Shown here one piece after another: positions 45,093 through 54,531 of a stretch of DNA of 64,000 nucleotides. A program made the position numbers and the translations under genes. Each line of letters opens with the position of its first letter. Position 1 is the first letter of the stretch. Where the stretch lies: the NCBI GenBank assembly GCA_025808375.1, contig CP061009.1:2418001-2482000 (forward strand), given 5' to 3'. The notes beneath the pieces are model-generated. The model was not told where the DNA came from. It searched no databases and saw nothing but the letters and a program-made list of their open reading frames with translations. The stretch is from Duncaniella muricolitica. Lineage in GTDB: Bacteria > Bacteroidota > Bacteroidia > Bacteroidales > Muribaculaceae.

Positions 45093-45974
45093 ATGATTGC
45101 AGACACAATATCCGACTTTTTCAACGCCACCGGCCAATCGCTCAAAAGCATTGTCAAGCTGGCATTGCAGTCGCGACGTCCTTCAGTCAGCCATGCCGAC
45201 CGCCGGGGGTGTCCGCTGATAATACTCGGCAACGGGCCTTCACTTGCCCGTAACATCGCGGAAGACATGGAGTTGCTCACCGGCTGCGACACTCTCGCTG
45301 TAAATTTTGCCGCCAACACGGATGAATTTATGGGCATACGTCCGCACTATTATCTGCTGATGGATCCCCACTTCTTCAGTCTTCCGTCATCCGATCCGAA
45401 TGTCACCCGGCTCTATACACGTCTCGACAGTGAGGTCGACTGGGAAATGACTCTCTTTATCCCTACCGGCCGCAAGCCGTCGGCACTCGGCATAAACAAC
45501 CGCCACATACACATCGAGCAATTCAATCCCGTAGGCGTGGAAGGCTACGACTGGCTTGTGAAAAAAGCATGCGACTCAGGCCGCGGACTGCCGCGTCCAC
45601 GCAACGTGCTCATTCCCGCCATCATGACCGGCATATGGCTCGGATACAAGGAAATATATCTGCTCGGAGCCGACCATAGCTGGCTGCGCACACTTGATGT
45701 GGACGAGGACAACACTGTGGTGAGCATACAGCCCCACTTCTACTCCGACGGCGAAGAGGAACACCGACGCGTGGCAACAATGTTTCGCGACATACGTCTT
45801 CACGAATTGCTGTGGGGATTTCATCTCGCCTTCAAGGGCTACCACGCCATCCGGCGATATGCCTCGACCGTCGGAGTCAGCATCTATAACTCCACACCAG
45901 GCTCATATATCGATGCGTTCCCACGCCGGGACATACGCTCCATCAGCGTTCCCGACAAGACCAAACGACAATAA
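45093..45974 (+). CDS. DUF115/MptE-like Rossmann protein
   Basis: The protein has about 293 residues from ATG 45093. 'PLIILGNGPSLARNI', 'DTLAVNFAANTDEFMGIRPHYYLLMDPHFF' and 'LGYKEIYLLGADHSW' fit DUF115 (6-hydroxymethylpterin diphosphokinase MptE-like), also used by glycan-modifying proteins. A GT42-like sialyltransferase is a weaker alternative, since it also starts with an NGPSL loop. The enzyme role is not settled. Confidence 0.6.
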   Translation: MIADTISDFFNATGQSLKSIVKLALQSRRPSVSHADRRGCPLIILGNGPSLARNIAEDMELLTGCDTLAVNFAANTDEFMGIRPHYYLLMDPHFFSLPSSDPNVTRLYTRLDSEVDWEMTLFIPTGRKPSALGINNRHIHIEQFNPVGVEGYDWLVKKACDSGRGLPRPRNVLIPAIMTGIWLGYKEIYLLGADHSWLRTLDVDEDNTVVSIQPHFYSDGEEEHRRVATMFRDIRLHELLWGFHLAFKGYHAIRRYASTVGVSIYNSTPGSYIDAFPRRDIRSISVPDKTKRQ

Positions 45975-46004
45975 CAATACACAACCTCCAATAAACAATC
46001 TCTT

Positions 46005-46457
46005 ATGGAAACTGGCACAATTATCCCCGACATACTCGGCACCGACCAGGACGGCAACATCATCAGGCGCAGCGACTATCCCGGACGCAGCATAGCCCTT
46101 TATTTCTATCCCAAAGACTCGACTTCGGGATGCACCGCCCAGGCATGCAATCTGCGCGACAATTATCAGAGTCTGCTCGATGCCGGCTATCAGGTGATAG
46201 GCGTGAGTGTCGACAGTGCCGACTCGCACAAAAAATTCATAGCCAAAAACTCTCTGCCTTTCCCGTTAATCACCGACACCGACCATAAACTCGTGACCGA
46301 GTTTGGCGTATGGGGCGAAAAGTCAATGTACGGGCGCAAATATATGGGCACATTCCGCACCACATTCATTATCTCTCCCTCGGGCGAAGTGACCCGTATC
46401 ATCACCCCCAAGCAGGTCAAGACCAAAGACCATGCCGCCCAGATACTCGCCGACTGA
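46005..46457 (+). CDS. bcp: Bcp-type peroxiredoxin
   Basis: The 150-residue thioredoxin-dependent peroxidase has peroxidatic Cys43 and resolving Cys48 in 'DSTSGCTAQACNLRD', 'VIGVSVDSADSHKKF' and 'LITDTDHKLV'. It reduces peroxides in the cytoplasm. It lies 30 bases after the DUF115 gene. Confidence 0.95.
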   Translation: METGTIIPDILGTDQDGNIIRRSDYPGRSIALYFYPKDSTSGCTAQACNLRDNYQSLLDAGYQVIGVSVDSADSHKKFIAKNSLPFPLITDTDHKLVTEFGVWGEKSMYGRKYMGTFRTTFIISPSGEVTRIITPKQVKTKDHAAQILAD

Positions 46458-46542
46458 GCGGCCGCCATACATAATCGGCCGAAACTGTTGAGTTGTTGGC
46501 AAAAAATGATTACCTTTGCACCCGTAATCTGAAGTAACCTTT

Positions 46543-46974
46543 ATGGATCACAACGTAAAGCAGACACTGCTTGACAAACGCTATCTGCGCATGGCCCGCA
46601 TATGGGCCGAAAACTCCTATTGCGAACGTCGCAAAGTGGGCGCACTCATGGTAAAGGACCGCACGATTATATCCGACGGTTTCAACGGCACTCCGGCCGG
46701 ATTTGAAAACGTGTGTGAGGACGAAAACGGCAACACCAAGACCTACGTGCTCCATGCCGAAGCCAACGCCATAACCAAAGTGGCCCGTTCGAACAATTCA
46801 AGCGAAGGTGCGACTCTCTACATCACCGCTTCGCCTTGTCTTGACTGCGCCAAACTCATCATTCAGGCCGGTATACGCAGGGTGGTGTTCAACGAGCTCT
46901 ATCGCATCACCGACGGCATAGACCTTCTCACCCGTGCCGGCATCGAATGTCAACACATTTCAGAACCTCTGTAA
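46543..46974 (+). CDS. dCMP/deoxycytidylate deaminase family protein
   Basis: The 143-residue zinc deaminase has H71-A-E73 and P98-C99-x2-C102 as zinc and catalytic residues, and 'GFNGTPAGFENVCED' typical of dCMP deaminase (ComEB-like). It supplies dUMP for thymidylate synthesis. A TTACCTTTG-like box lies at 46509-46517. Confidence 0.93.
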   Translation: MDHNVKQTLLDKRYLRMARIWAENSYCERRKVGALMVKDRTIISDGFNGTPAGFENVCEDENGNTKTYVLHAEANAITKVARSNNSSEGATLYITASPCLDCAKLIIQAGIRRVVFNELYRITDGIDLLTRAGIECQHISEPL

Positions 46975-47018
46975 GCTCAATAACCTATAATATTTTTAGG
47001 CCCTCCTATTAGACTCTC

Positions 47019-48635
47019 ATGAACAATCGCCTTAAGAACCCCGGCGTCTGGATGCCCTTAGCTCTGGCCGTTGCCCTTGTTGCGGGCATGTGGATAGGCA
47101 GCTCTTTTTTCAACAGCCGTCACTCTTGGAACTCCCGTACCAAGCTCGACACCATTCTCGAACTCATTGACAAAAACTATGTCGACGAGATTGACACCGA
47201 CAGCATCCTCGAGGCTTCCTTCTCGGGACTGATGTCTCATCTCGACCCCCATTCGGTCTACATTCCCGCCTCTGATCTCCAGAGTGTCAACGAAGAACTG
47301 GAAGGATCATTCTCGGGCATCGGCATATCTTTCAATATGCTCGGTGACACCATCAATGTGCTCGAAGTAATATCGGGAGGCCCGTCCGAAAAGGTCGGCA
47401 TACTCCCCGGCGACCGCATCATCACCATCAACGACTCGCTCGTGGCAGGTCAGAAATGGGAAAACAACAAGGTGATGAAACATCTCCGCGGCCCCAAAGG
47501 CTCAGTGGTACGCCTCGGCATCAAACGCCCCACAGCCGCCGAACTGCTACCCTACGAAGTGACGCGCGATGACATACCCGTCACTTCCATTGACGCATCC
47601 TACTTTCTTGACAACGGCATAGGGTATATCAAAATCAACAAATTCGGAGCCACGACCTACAGCGAGTTTCTCACCTCGGCAGTCACACTCATGGCCGAAG
47701 GTGCCGAAAAATTCATAATCGACCTTCGCGGCAACGGAGGCGGATTCATGGATCACGCCGTGCTTATGGCCAATGAGTTTCTTCCGGCCGGCAGCCCTAT
47801 CGTATCTATCAAAGGAAAACACACCTCGCGCAACAACGCCACATTCAGCGACGGGTCCGGCACACTCAAAGACAAAGAGGTCGTAGTGCTCCTCGACGAG
47901 TTCTCGGCAAGCGCGAGCGAGATTTTCGCCGGTGCAATGCAGGACAATGACCGCGGCATCATCGTGGGCCGACGCTCTTTCGGCAAAGGCCTGGTGCAAA
48001 ATCAGCTCGAGCTCCCCGACAGCAGCGCGCTTCGTCTCACGATAGCTCGTTACTACACCCCCTCGGGCCGCTGCATACAGAAGGACTACGCTCCCGGTGT
48101 CGACTATGAGCGTGAGCTCCTCAACCGCTACGAGCATGGCGAGCTCTACACCGCCGACTCCATCAAGCAGGACCAAAGCAAGCAGTTCACCACCCTGCAC
48201 GGCCGCACAGTGTATGGAGGTGGCGGCATCACTCCCGACATCTTCGTGCCTAACGACACCACCGGGGTCACCTCCTATTATATAAATGTGGTGAATGCAG
48301 GACTGATCCAGAAGTACACCTTCGACTACACCGACCGTAACCGCGAGACTCTCAGCAAGAGCACCGACGGACGTCAACTGCTCACCCTTCTGCCTGATGA
48401 CGACACTCTCCTGCAGGACTTTGTGGCTTATGCCAAGAAAAACGGGATAGCTCCGCGATGGTATTACATAAACCTTTCACGCGATTTGCTTGTTAATTCC
48501 TTGAAAGCCATGATTGCCCGCAACATACATGGAGTCCAGGGCTACTATGAGGTCGCCAATGACAACGACCCCACAGTCTCGGTAGCTCTCGATGCTCTCT
48601 ATGAGGGACAGACGGCTTTCCCTATCACCAAATAG
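47019..48635 (+). CDS. S41-family C-terminal processing peptidase
   Basis: The 538-residue protein has an N-terminal signal anchor (about 12-32), a PDZ domain (about 90-175, 'GSFSGIGISFNML', 'GILPGDRIITIND') and the S41 core with Ser in 'SASASEIFAGA' (about 300) and Lys in 'GRRSFGKGLVQ' (about 324). It is a periplasmic tail-specific protease (CtpA/Prc-like). It lies 15 bases upstream of the 5-FCL gene. Confidence 0.95.
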   Translation: MNNRLKNPGVWMPLALAVALVAGMWIGSSFFNSRHSWNSRTKLDTILELIDKNYVDEIDTDSILEASFSGLMSHLDPHSVYIPASDLQSVNEELEGSFSGIGISFNMLGDTINVLEVISGGPSEKVGILPGDRIITINDSLVAGQKWENNKVMKHLRGPKGSVVRLGIKRPTAAELLPYEVTRDDIPVTSIDASYFLDNGIGYIKINKFGATTYSEFLTSAVTLMAEGAEKFIIDLRGNGGGFMDHAVLMANEFLPAGSPIVSIKGKHTSRNNATFSDGSGTLKDKEVVVLLDEFSASASEIFAGAMQDNDRGIIVGRRSFGKGLVQNQLELPDSSALRLTIARYYTPSGRCIQKDYAPGVDYERELLNRYEHGELYTADSIKQDQSKQFTTLHGRTVYGGGGITPDIFVPNDTTGVTSYYINVVNAGLIQKYTFDYTDRNRETLSKSTDGRQLLTLLPDDDTLLQDFVAYAKKNGIAPRWYYINLSRDLLVNSLKAMIARNIHGVQGYYEVANDNDPTVSVALDALYEGQTAFPITK

Positions 48636-48649
48636 AGAAATAACAAGCG

Positions 48650-49198
48650 ATGAACAAAAGCGATATCCGACGCAGAGTCAAGGCCCGTAAGACCATGCTC
48701 GATGACACCGAGCGCGACAGGGCTGCACGTGACGTGTTTTCACTCCTTGAGCAGACCGCCGCATTCATGCTCGCCGACAGGATACTCATATATCACTCTC
48801 TGCCCGACGAACTGTCGACCCATGAGTTTATACGCCGGTGGGCTCCGCGCAAGCACTTCTATCTGCCGAGAGTCAACGGTGTCAATCTTGACATACTCCC
48901 TTATGACGAGTCACGCCTGTCACTCGGGTCATTCCACATCGAAGAGCCCACGGGCAACGACACCACCGATATCAACGAAATCGAACTGATAATAGTGCCT
49001 GCCGTAGCCTTTGACCGTCAGGGCAACCGCGTAGGACGTGGCAAAGGTTATTACGACCGTCTGCTCTCCGACACCAAAGCCACCAAGATTGGCGTCGGAT
49101 ATGACTTTCAGCTCATCGAGGAGGGCATCGACGCCGACCCTCATGACGTACAGATGGATATGGTCATAACCGAGACCCACCACATCGTCATACGATAG
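48650..49198 (+). CDS. 5-formyltetrahydrofolate cyclo-ligase
   Basis: The 182-residue protein has 'RRRVKARKTMLDD', 'ILIYHSLPDELSTHEFI' and the signature 'VPAVAFDRQGNRVGRGKGYYDRLL'. It converts 5-formyl-THF to 5,10-methenyl-THF with ATP. It is in an operon with the S41 protease and ends before a terminator. Confidence 0.94.
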   Translation: MNKSDIRRRVKARKTMLDDTERDRAARDVFSLLEQTAAFMLADRILIYHSLPDELSTHEFIRRWAPRKHFYLPRVNGVNLDILPYDESRLSLGSFHIEEPTGNDTTDINEIELIIVPAVAFDRQGNRVGRGKGYYDRLLSDTKATKIGVGYDFQLIEEGIDADPHDVQMDMVITETHHIVIR

Positions 49199-49235
49199 GC
49201 TGACATTACAGCCATACAACTTATTAGACATCTCT

Positions 49236-49270
49236 AAGCCCGCGGACATCGGCTGTTCGTGGGCTTTTTA
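49236..49270 (+). terminator. Hairpin terminator after 5-FCL
   Basis: AAGCCCGCG pairs with CGTGGGCTT, followed by TTTTA. Confidence 0.8.
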
Positions 49271-49342
49271 TGCCTGTTCATTTAAAAATATTGTGATATT
49301 AACGGATTATTTCCTTACTTTGTATAAACAAAACGAAGTAAC

Positions 49343-50425
49343 ATGAAGCTCACGCGCAACCGTCACTACGAAACCCTGACCTATATCGGATTGTGGCTGC
49401 TGGTCATAGCCTTGTATATGCTCGTCACCATCCGCAACCGCAGCATGGACAGCCTCACACCTGTCAATGAGGAAATATTCGTCCGCATGGCAATGACTCT
49501 GACACCCTTCGTCGTACTTTTCGCCATTCACAACTGGCTGCTAATACCGCGTCTGTTGTTTCGCAACCGGCTCCCGGCCTATTTCATATGCACATTGATA
49601 GCATTGGCTCTTGTGTGGTCTTATCAGTATTTCCACTTCACACATGAGATTACGGTACGCCCCGGGCCTCATCCAAAACCTCCGATGCCCCACCATGTGC
49701 TGCCGCTGCCACTGTTTCTCGACTTTGTGTTCTCGCTTCTCATCATAGGGGCCAACCTTGTGATTGCACTGCTGTTTCAGCGGTTTGCCGACCGACTCGA
49801 GCGCGAAAGCCTCATGAAAGCCAATGCCGAAAACCAGTTGAGCTATCTCAAGGCCCAGATTAACCCCCACTTCTACATGAACATGCTCAACAATATCCAC
49901 GGCCTGATTGAAATTGCCCCCGACAAGGCCCAGGATATGGTCATCGACATGTCGCGGCTCATGCGTTACATGCTCTATGAATGTTCCCAACCGCGCATTT
50001 CACTCTCGGCCGAGATAGAGTTTCTTGACAATTATCTCCGTCTCATGCGCCAACGCTATCCTGCCGACAAAGTAGCCATCACAAACGATTTCCCCGACCG
50101 GCTCCATACGACAGGAGTGATGGTGCCGCCGCTGATATTCCTCGTGTTTATCGAAAACGCTTTCAAGCACGGCATCACCTATCGCGAGGAGTCATATGTA
50201 AGCGTCAGCATACGTGTTGCCGACGGCAAAGTAGAGTTTCACTGTCTCAACAGCAATCATCCTTCGTCAGCACCTCACACTCCGGGCATAGGACTGACCA
50301 ATGTGGAGCAACGGCTCAATCTCATCTACGGCCCCGGACACTCGCTCGAGACAATAGCCTCCGACACTTCCTATAACGTCAACCTTATAATACCCGTACA
50401 TGAAACTCCTGACAGTAATAATTGA
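49343..50425 (+). CDS. LytS-type sensor histidine kinase
   Basis: The 360-residue protein has four hydrophobic segments in the first ~150 residues, a short coiled coil, then the His_kinase domain with 'QINPHFYMNMLNNI' (phospho-His) and an ATPase with 'PPLIFLVFIENAFKHGI' (N box) and 'GIGLTNVEQRLNLIYG'. It overlaps the LytTR gene by 26 bases. It probably senses envelope stress or an exported compound. Confidence 0.93.
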   Translation: MKLTRNRHYETLTYIGLWLLVIALYMLVTIRNRSMDSLTPVNEEIFVRMAMTLTPFVVLFAIHNWLLIPRLLFRNRLPAYFICTLIALALVWSYQYFHFTHEITVRPGPHPKPPMPHHVLPLPLFLDFVFSLLIIGANLVIALLFQRFADRLERESLMKANAENQLSYLKAQINPHFYMNMLNNIHGLIEIAPDKAQDMVIDMSRLMRYMLYECSQPRISLSAEIEFLDNYLRLMRQRYPADKVAITNDFPDRLHTTGVMVPPLIFLVFIENAFKHGITYREESYVSVSIRVADGKVEFHCLNSNHPSSAPHTPGIGLTNVEQRLNLIYGPGHSLETIASDTSYNVNLIIPVHETPDSNN

Positions 50426-51164
50426 TGACGAGCCTATCGCGCTCGAAAAGTTGCGCAGCTATGTGGAGAAGACTCCGTTTCTTCAACTGGCCGGGGCTTT
50501 CTCCAACGGCATGGACGCTCTCGGCATGATTACATCCGACGGCAATGTCGATGTGATATTCACCGACATAAACATGCCCGACATAAACGGGCTTGAGATG
50601 GTGGGCGCGCTGACGCGTCCGCCACTCATCGTATTTATCACAGCCCATCCTGACTATGCCGCCGAGAGCTATCGCCACTCGGCCGTCGACTATCTGCTCA
50701 AGCCTTACAGTTTTGCCGATTTTCAGCGCGCGGCCACCAAGGTGATGCAACGCTACCAGCTCGACCACAGCTCGTCGACAGCCGACATGACAGCCGACAT
50801 CCGGACTCCCGACCAGGACTCAGGCTCACTTTTTATCAAGGTAGACTATCGCTACATACGCATCAGCCTCTCCGACATCCGATACATCAAAGGCTATGGC
50901 GAATATCTGCAGATATACACCACTACCTCTTCATCACCCCTCCTCACGCTCAGCTCCTTTGCAGCCATACGCGAAAAGCTCTCCCCCTCGTTTCTGCAGA
51001 TACACAGGTCATATATCGTCAATATGAACCACGTGCTCCACATCGAGCGAGCCCGCATAGTCATGGACGCTGACACATATCTGCCGGTAGGAGACAGCTA
51101 TAAGAGCAACCTGCAGAGCTACCTCTCGTCCCACTCCATAGGCGGCGCGTCACGCAAGGAATAA
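50400..51164 (+). CDS. LytTR-family response regulator
   Basis: The 254-residue protein has a receiver with 'IDDEPIALEKL', phospho-Asp in 'VIFTDINMPDINGLEM' and 'YLLKPY', and a LytTR DNA-binding domain ('IRYIKGYGEYLQIYT', 'FLQIHRSYIVNMNHV'). It is the partner of the LytS kinase, and the next operon (efflux) is its likely target. Confidence 0.94.
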   Translation: MKLLTVIIDDEPIALEKLRSYVEKTPFLQLAGAFSNGMDALGMITSDGNVDVIFTDINMPDINGLEMVGALTRPPLIVFITAHPDYAAESYRHSAVDYLLKPYSFADFQRAATKVMQRYQLDHSSSTADMTADIRTPDQDSGSLFIKVDYRYIRISLSDIRYIKGYGEYLQIYTTTSSSPLLTLSSFAAIREKLSPSFLQIHRSYIVNMNHVLHIERARIVMDADTYLPVGDSYKSNLQSYLSSHSIGGASRKE

Positions 51165-51193
51165 TCAGAAGTCAAGAGCCGGTTCATTGAACA

Positions 51194-51249
51194 TATGTGC
51201 CCGTTGGTTGAATCAATTTCACCGCGGGCACATATTTTATGTAATATTG
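51194..51249 (+). promoter_or_regulatory. Hairpin plus -7 box before the efflux operon
   Basis: ATGTGCCCG pairs with CGGGCACAT (51194-51233), terminating the two-component transcript. TAATATTG at 51242-51249 is a weak TAnnTTTG box 31 bases ahead of the TolC gene. Confidence 0.55.
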
Positions 51250-51280
51250 CAGTGTAATTCTAACTGCAATAAATGACGAT

Positions 51281-52576
51281 ATGAGAAACCAATTCATTAC
51301 CGCTATGCTCATCGGCTGCGGAGTCCTTACGGCCGGAGCCGACACATGGAGTTACCGCGACTGCGTGGACTATGCCCGCGACCACAACATATCGCTACGC
51401 AAATCACAACTGAGCGAAGAGTCTTCGGCCATCAACCTCGACGAAGCCAAAGCCCAATGGCAGCCGACTCTCGACTTTGCCACCTCTCACGGATATGTTA
51501 ACACTCCGTTTGCCAACGGTTACAAGAACGGCTACAACAGCACCTACGGGCTCAATGCCGGATGGACTGTGTGGAACGGCGGCGAGCGCGAAAACACCAT
51601 CAAGCGCAACGAACTTCAGACAAGTATCGACCGGCTGAACACCGCTGACATAATGCGCACTCTTGAGACCGACTTGCTGCAGGTGTACATCAACATCCTT
51701 TACGCCAAAGAGTCGATAGGCATATACGAGGAAGCTGTAAAACTGAGTGAGGCGCAGGCCCAACGTGCCCGCGGTCTCATGGAAGCCGGCCGTATCTCAC
51801 GTGTGGATTACGCCCAGCTCCAGGCTCAGTATGAACAGGACCGATACAATCTGGTCAATGCCAAAGGCACATACGATGCCCGCCGCATGGAACTAAAAAA
51901 GCTTCTCGAGCTCGGCATAGACACTGACATCGAACTTCAGGACGTGGAGTGGACCGCCGAGCAGGTGATGGCCTCGATGCCCGACATGGCGGAAAGCTAT
52001 CGGCTGGCTACAGTGACCGATATTAAACTCAAGAGTCTCGAACTGGAGATTGACGGTTCAGATCTCGACATTGCCATCGCCAAGGCTTCGGGACGTCCGC
52101 GCCTGTCACTCAACGCCGGAATCGGCACCGGCTATGCTGCTCCCGGTCTTTCGTTCGGGACATCCATGAAACAAAACCTCAACGAGTCAATCGGCCTCAC
52201 ACTGTCTGTGCCTATATTCAACAACAAGCAGACCAAGTCGGCCGTAGCCCGTGCAAACGTCCAGAAAATGAACGCCCGGCTCGACATCGACCAACGGCAG
52301 ACCGAACTGGCCCAGACCGTAGAAAACTGGTATATCGACACCCGCTCTTCACAGTCACGCTATGAGGCTGCTGTCGAACAGCTCTCATCGGCACGACTGA
52401 CCAACGAACTGACCAACGAGCAGTTCAGCCTCGGTCTCGTCAACCCAGTGGAACTGATGACAGCCCACAACAATCTTGTCGAGGCGAGTCATTCACTCCT
52501 TCAGGCCAAATACATGGCCATGCTCGGTCAGAAAATGATTGAATTTTACCGCACATCAACCATAACACTCCCCTAA
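51281..52576 (+). CDS. TolC-family outer-membrane efflux protein
   Basis: The 431-residue protein has a signal peptide and two halves of long helices with beta strands ('YRDCVDYARDHNISLRKSQL' and 'LVNPVELMTAHNNLVEASHSLLQAKY'). It forms the outer-membrane channel of the tripartite exporter encoded by the next three genes. Confidence 0.93.
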   Translation: MRNQFITAMLIGCGVLTAGADTWSYRDCVDYARDHNISLRKSQLSEESSAINLDEAKAQWQPTLDFATSHGYVNTPFANGYKNGYNSTYGLNAGWTVWNGGERENTIKRNELQTSIDRLNTADIMRTLETDLLQVYINILYAKESIGIYEEAVKLSEAQAQRARGLMEAGRISRVDYAQLQAQYEQDRYNLVNAKGTYDARRMELKKLLELGIDTDIELQDVEWTAEQVMASMPDMAESYRLATVTDIKLKSLELEIDGSDLDIAIAKASGRPRLSLNAGIGTGYAAPGLSFGTSMKQNLNESIGLTLSVPIFNNKQTKSAVARANVQKMNARLDIDQRQTELAQTVENWYIDTRSSQSRYEAAVEQLSSARLTNELTNEQFSLGLVNPVELMTAHNNLVEASHSLLQAKYMAMLGQKMIEFYRTSTITLP

Positions 52577-52590
52577 CAAACAATTACCAT

Positions 52591-53766
52591 ATGAAAATAT
52601 CAGGATTATCGCTCACTCTGCCCCTGGCACTCCTGTTGTGTGCCTGTGGCAAAGAACCGGCAGTGCAGATTGAGACCGTAAAGGCCGAACTCGGCGAACT
52701 CACCGAGACAGTTACAGCCACCGGCGAAGTTGAATCAGTGACACAGGTCGACGTCGGCACACAGGTGACCGGCATCATCGACAAACTCTATGTCGACTAC
52801 AACTCCGTCGTGACAAAAGGACAGCTTATCGCCGAAATCGAGAAAACTCTGCTCCAGAGCGAGCTCAACAGTGCCGAAGCCAATGTCGAGTCGGCCCGCG
52901 TGACCTATGAGTACAATCTCACTAACTACAACCGCGACAAAGCTCTGCATGACAAGCAACTGATAAGCGACTATGAATTTCAGACCACGCAAAAAGACCT
53001 CGAGGTGTCAAAGACTGCCTATGACAAAGCCAAGGCCGACCGCGTGCGCGCAGCAAAAAACCTCAACTACGCTGAAATCTACTCGCCAATCGACGGCATT
53101 GTAATCTCACGTGAAGTCGAAGTAGGCCAGACTGTCGTGTCGAGCATGAACGTGGCCAATCTCTACACCATCGCCGACCTTGACAACATGCAGGTGATAG
53201 GCAATGTAGACGAGGCCGACATAGGCCGTGTAAAAGTAGGCCAGGACGTGACATTCTCGGTCGACGCTTATCCCGATGATCTCTTCGAGGGCAAAGTCAC
53301 ACAGGTGCGTCTCAGCCCCACCACCGAGAGCAATGTCGTGACATATGAAGTGGTGGTTGCCGCTGCCAATCCGGAGCACAAACTCATACCCGGTCTGACC
53401 GCCAACCTTACTATCTATGTGATACGCGAACAGAATCTCCTGCTCCTCCCGGCCCAGGCCTTCAAATTTGAGCCGGAAGAGAATGACGGCAATGAAAAAC
53501 TTCCGCAGCCGACAGGCACCCCCGACCGCTCGGGCCTGGCCAAAGACGAACGCTACGTATGGGTGGTCGACGGCATGTCGCTCGTTCCAACCGTAGTGAA
53601 AATCGGTGAGTCAAACGGCATAAAGACCCAGATACTGAGCGGACTTTCCGAAGGCACATCCGTAGCCGTCGGTTACACCGAATCGGCTGTCGCCACAGCC
53701 AACACCGAGGCTCAGCGAAGCCCCTTCGCCCCCCAGCCCCCGGGCCGCAATAAAAACAAAAAATAG
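52591..53766 (+). CDS. MacA-like periplasmic adaptor, lipoprotein
   Basis: The 391-residue protein has a lipobox ending at Cys19 ('LLLCAC'), a biotinyl-lipoyl domain ('TGEVESVTQVDVGTQVTG', 'IYSPIDGIVISREVEVGQTV'), a coiled coil between, and a beta-barrel/MP domain. It links the MacB-type pump to TolC. It lies 14 bases after tolC. Confidence 0.93.
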   Translation: MKISGLSLTLPLALLLCACGKEPAVQIETVKAELGELTETVTATGEVESVTQVDVGTQVTGIIDKLYVDYNSVVTKGQLIAEIEKTLLQSELNSAEANVESARVTYEYNLTNYNRDKALHDKQLISDYEFQTTQKDLEVSKTAYDKAKADRVRAAKNLNYAEIYSPIDGIVISREVEVGQTVVSSMNVANLYTIADLDNMQVIGNVDEADIGRVKVGQDVTFSVDAYPDDLFEGKVTQVRLSPTTESNVVTYEVVVAAANPEHKLIPGLTANLTIYVIREQNLLLLPAQAFKFEPEENDGNEKLPQPTGTPDRSGLAKDERYVWVVDGMSLVPTVVKIGESNGIKTQILSGLSEGTSVAVGYTESAVATANTEAQRSPFAPQPPGRNKNKK

Positions 53767-53779
53767 GAGACTTCCCACT

Positions 53780-54529
53780 ATGAGCGAAAATAAAGAAATA
53801 ATCCGTGTCGACAATCTGCGCCGCGAGTTTATGGTGGGCGGCGAGCGCGTCAAGGCTCTGCGCGGGGTGTCGTTCTCAATAGCCGAGGGTGAATTTGTCA
53901 CCATCATGGGCACATCCGGCTCGGGCAAATCAACTCTGCTCAATCTGCTCGGCTGTCTTGACACTCCTACCTCGGGCGAGTATATCCTTGACGGAGTGTC
54001 GGTACAGTCGATGAGCAAAAACCAGCGCGCTGTCACACGCAACCGCAAAATCGGATTTGTGTTTCAGAACTACAACCTCCTGCCCAAAACCACATCTATC
54101 GAAAATGTGGAACTCCCTCTGCTCTACAACTCCTCTGTATCGGCCAAGGAGCGTCGGGAGAGAGCCGTCAAGGCCCTCGAGGCTGTAGGACTGCATGACC
54201 GTCTCTATCACAAGAGCAACCAGATGTCGGGCGGACAGCAGCAACGCGTGGCCATTGCCCGCGCGCTGGTCAACGACCCTGTGATAATCCTTGCCGACGA
54301 GGCGACTGGTAATCTTGACACACGCACGTCGTTCAGCATCCTCACTCTCTTCCAGGAACTGCACAGGCGCGGACGTACCATAATATTCGTGACCCACAAT
54401 CCCGAACTCGCCCTCTACTCGTCGCGCAACATCGTGCTGCGCGACGGCAAGGTGGTCTCGGACACTTATAACCCCGCTCCGGCTTCGGCTCGCGAGGCCT
54501 ATGAAGCACTGCCAACCGACAACGACTGA
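53780..54529 (+). CDS. MacB-type ABC transporter ATPase
   Basis: The 249-residue protein has Walker A GTSGSGKST (44-52), signature 'MSGGQQQRVAIA' (about 149) and Walker B 'VIILADEATGNLD' (about 168). It is a separate ATPase subunit of an exporter of the LolD/MacB group. Confidence 0.95.
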   Translation: MSENKEIIRVDNLRREFMVGGERVKALRGVSFSIAEGEFVTIMGTSGSGKSTLLNLLGCLDTPTSGEYILDGVSVQSMSKNQRAVTRNRKIGFVFQNYNLLPKTTSIENVELPLLYNSSVSAKERRERAVKALEAVGLHDRLYHKSNQMSGGQQQRVAIARALVNDPVIILADEATGNLDTRTSFSILTLFQELHRRGRTIIFVTHNPELALYSSRNIVLRDGKVVSDTYNPAPASAREAYEALPTDND

Positions 54530-54531
54530 CC

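Noticed and set aside
47547..48377. 276-codon minus-strand frame opposite the S41 protease
   Set aside because: Antisense shadow of a strong, conserved coding region.
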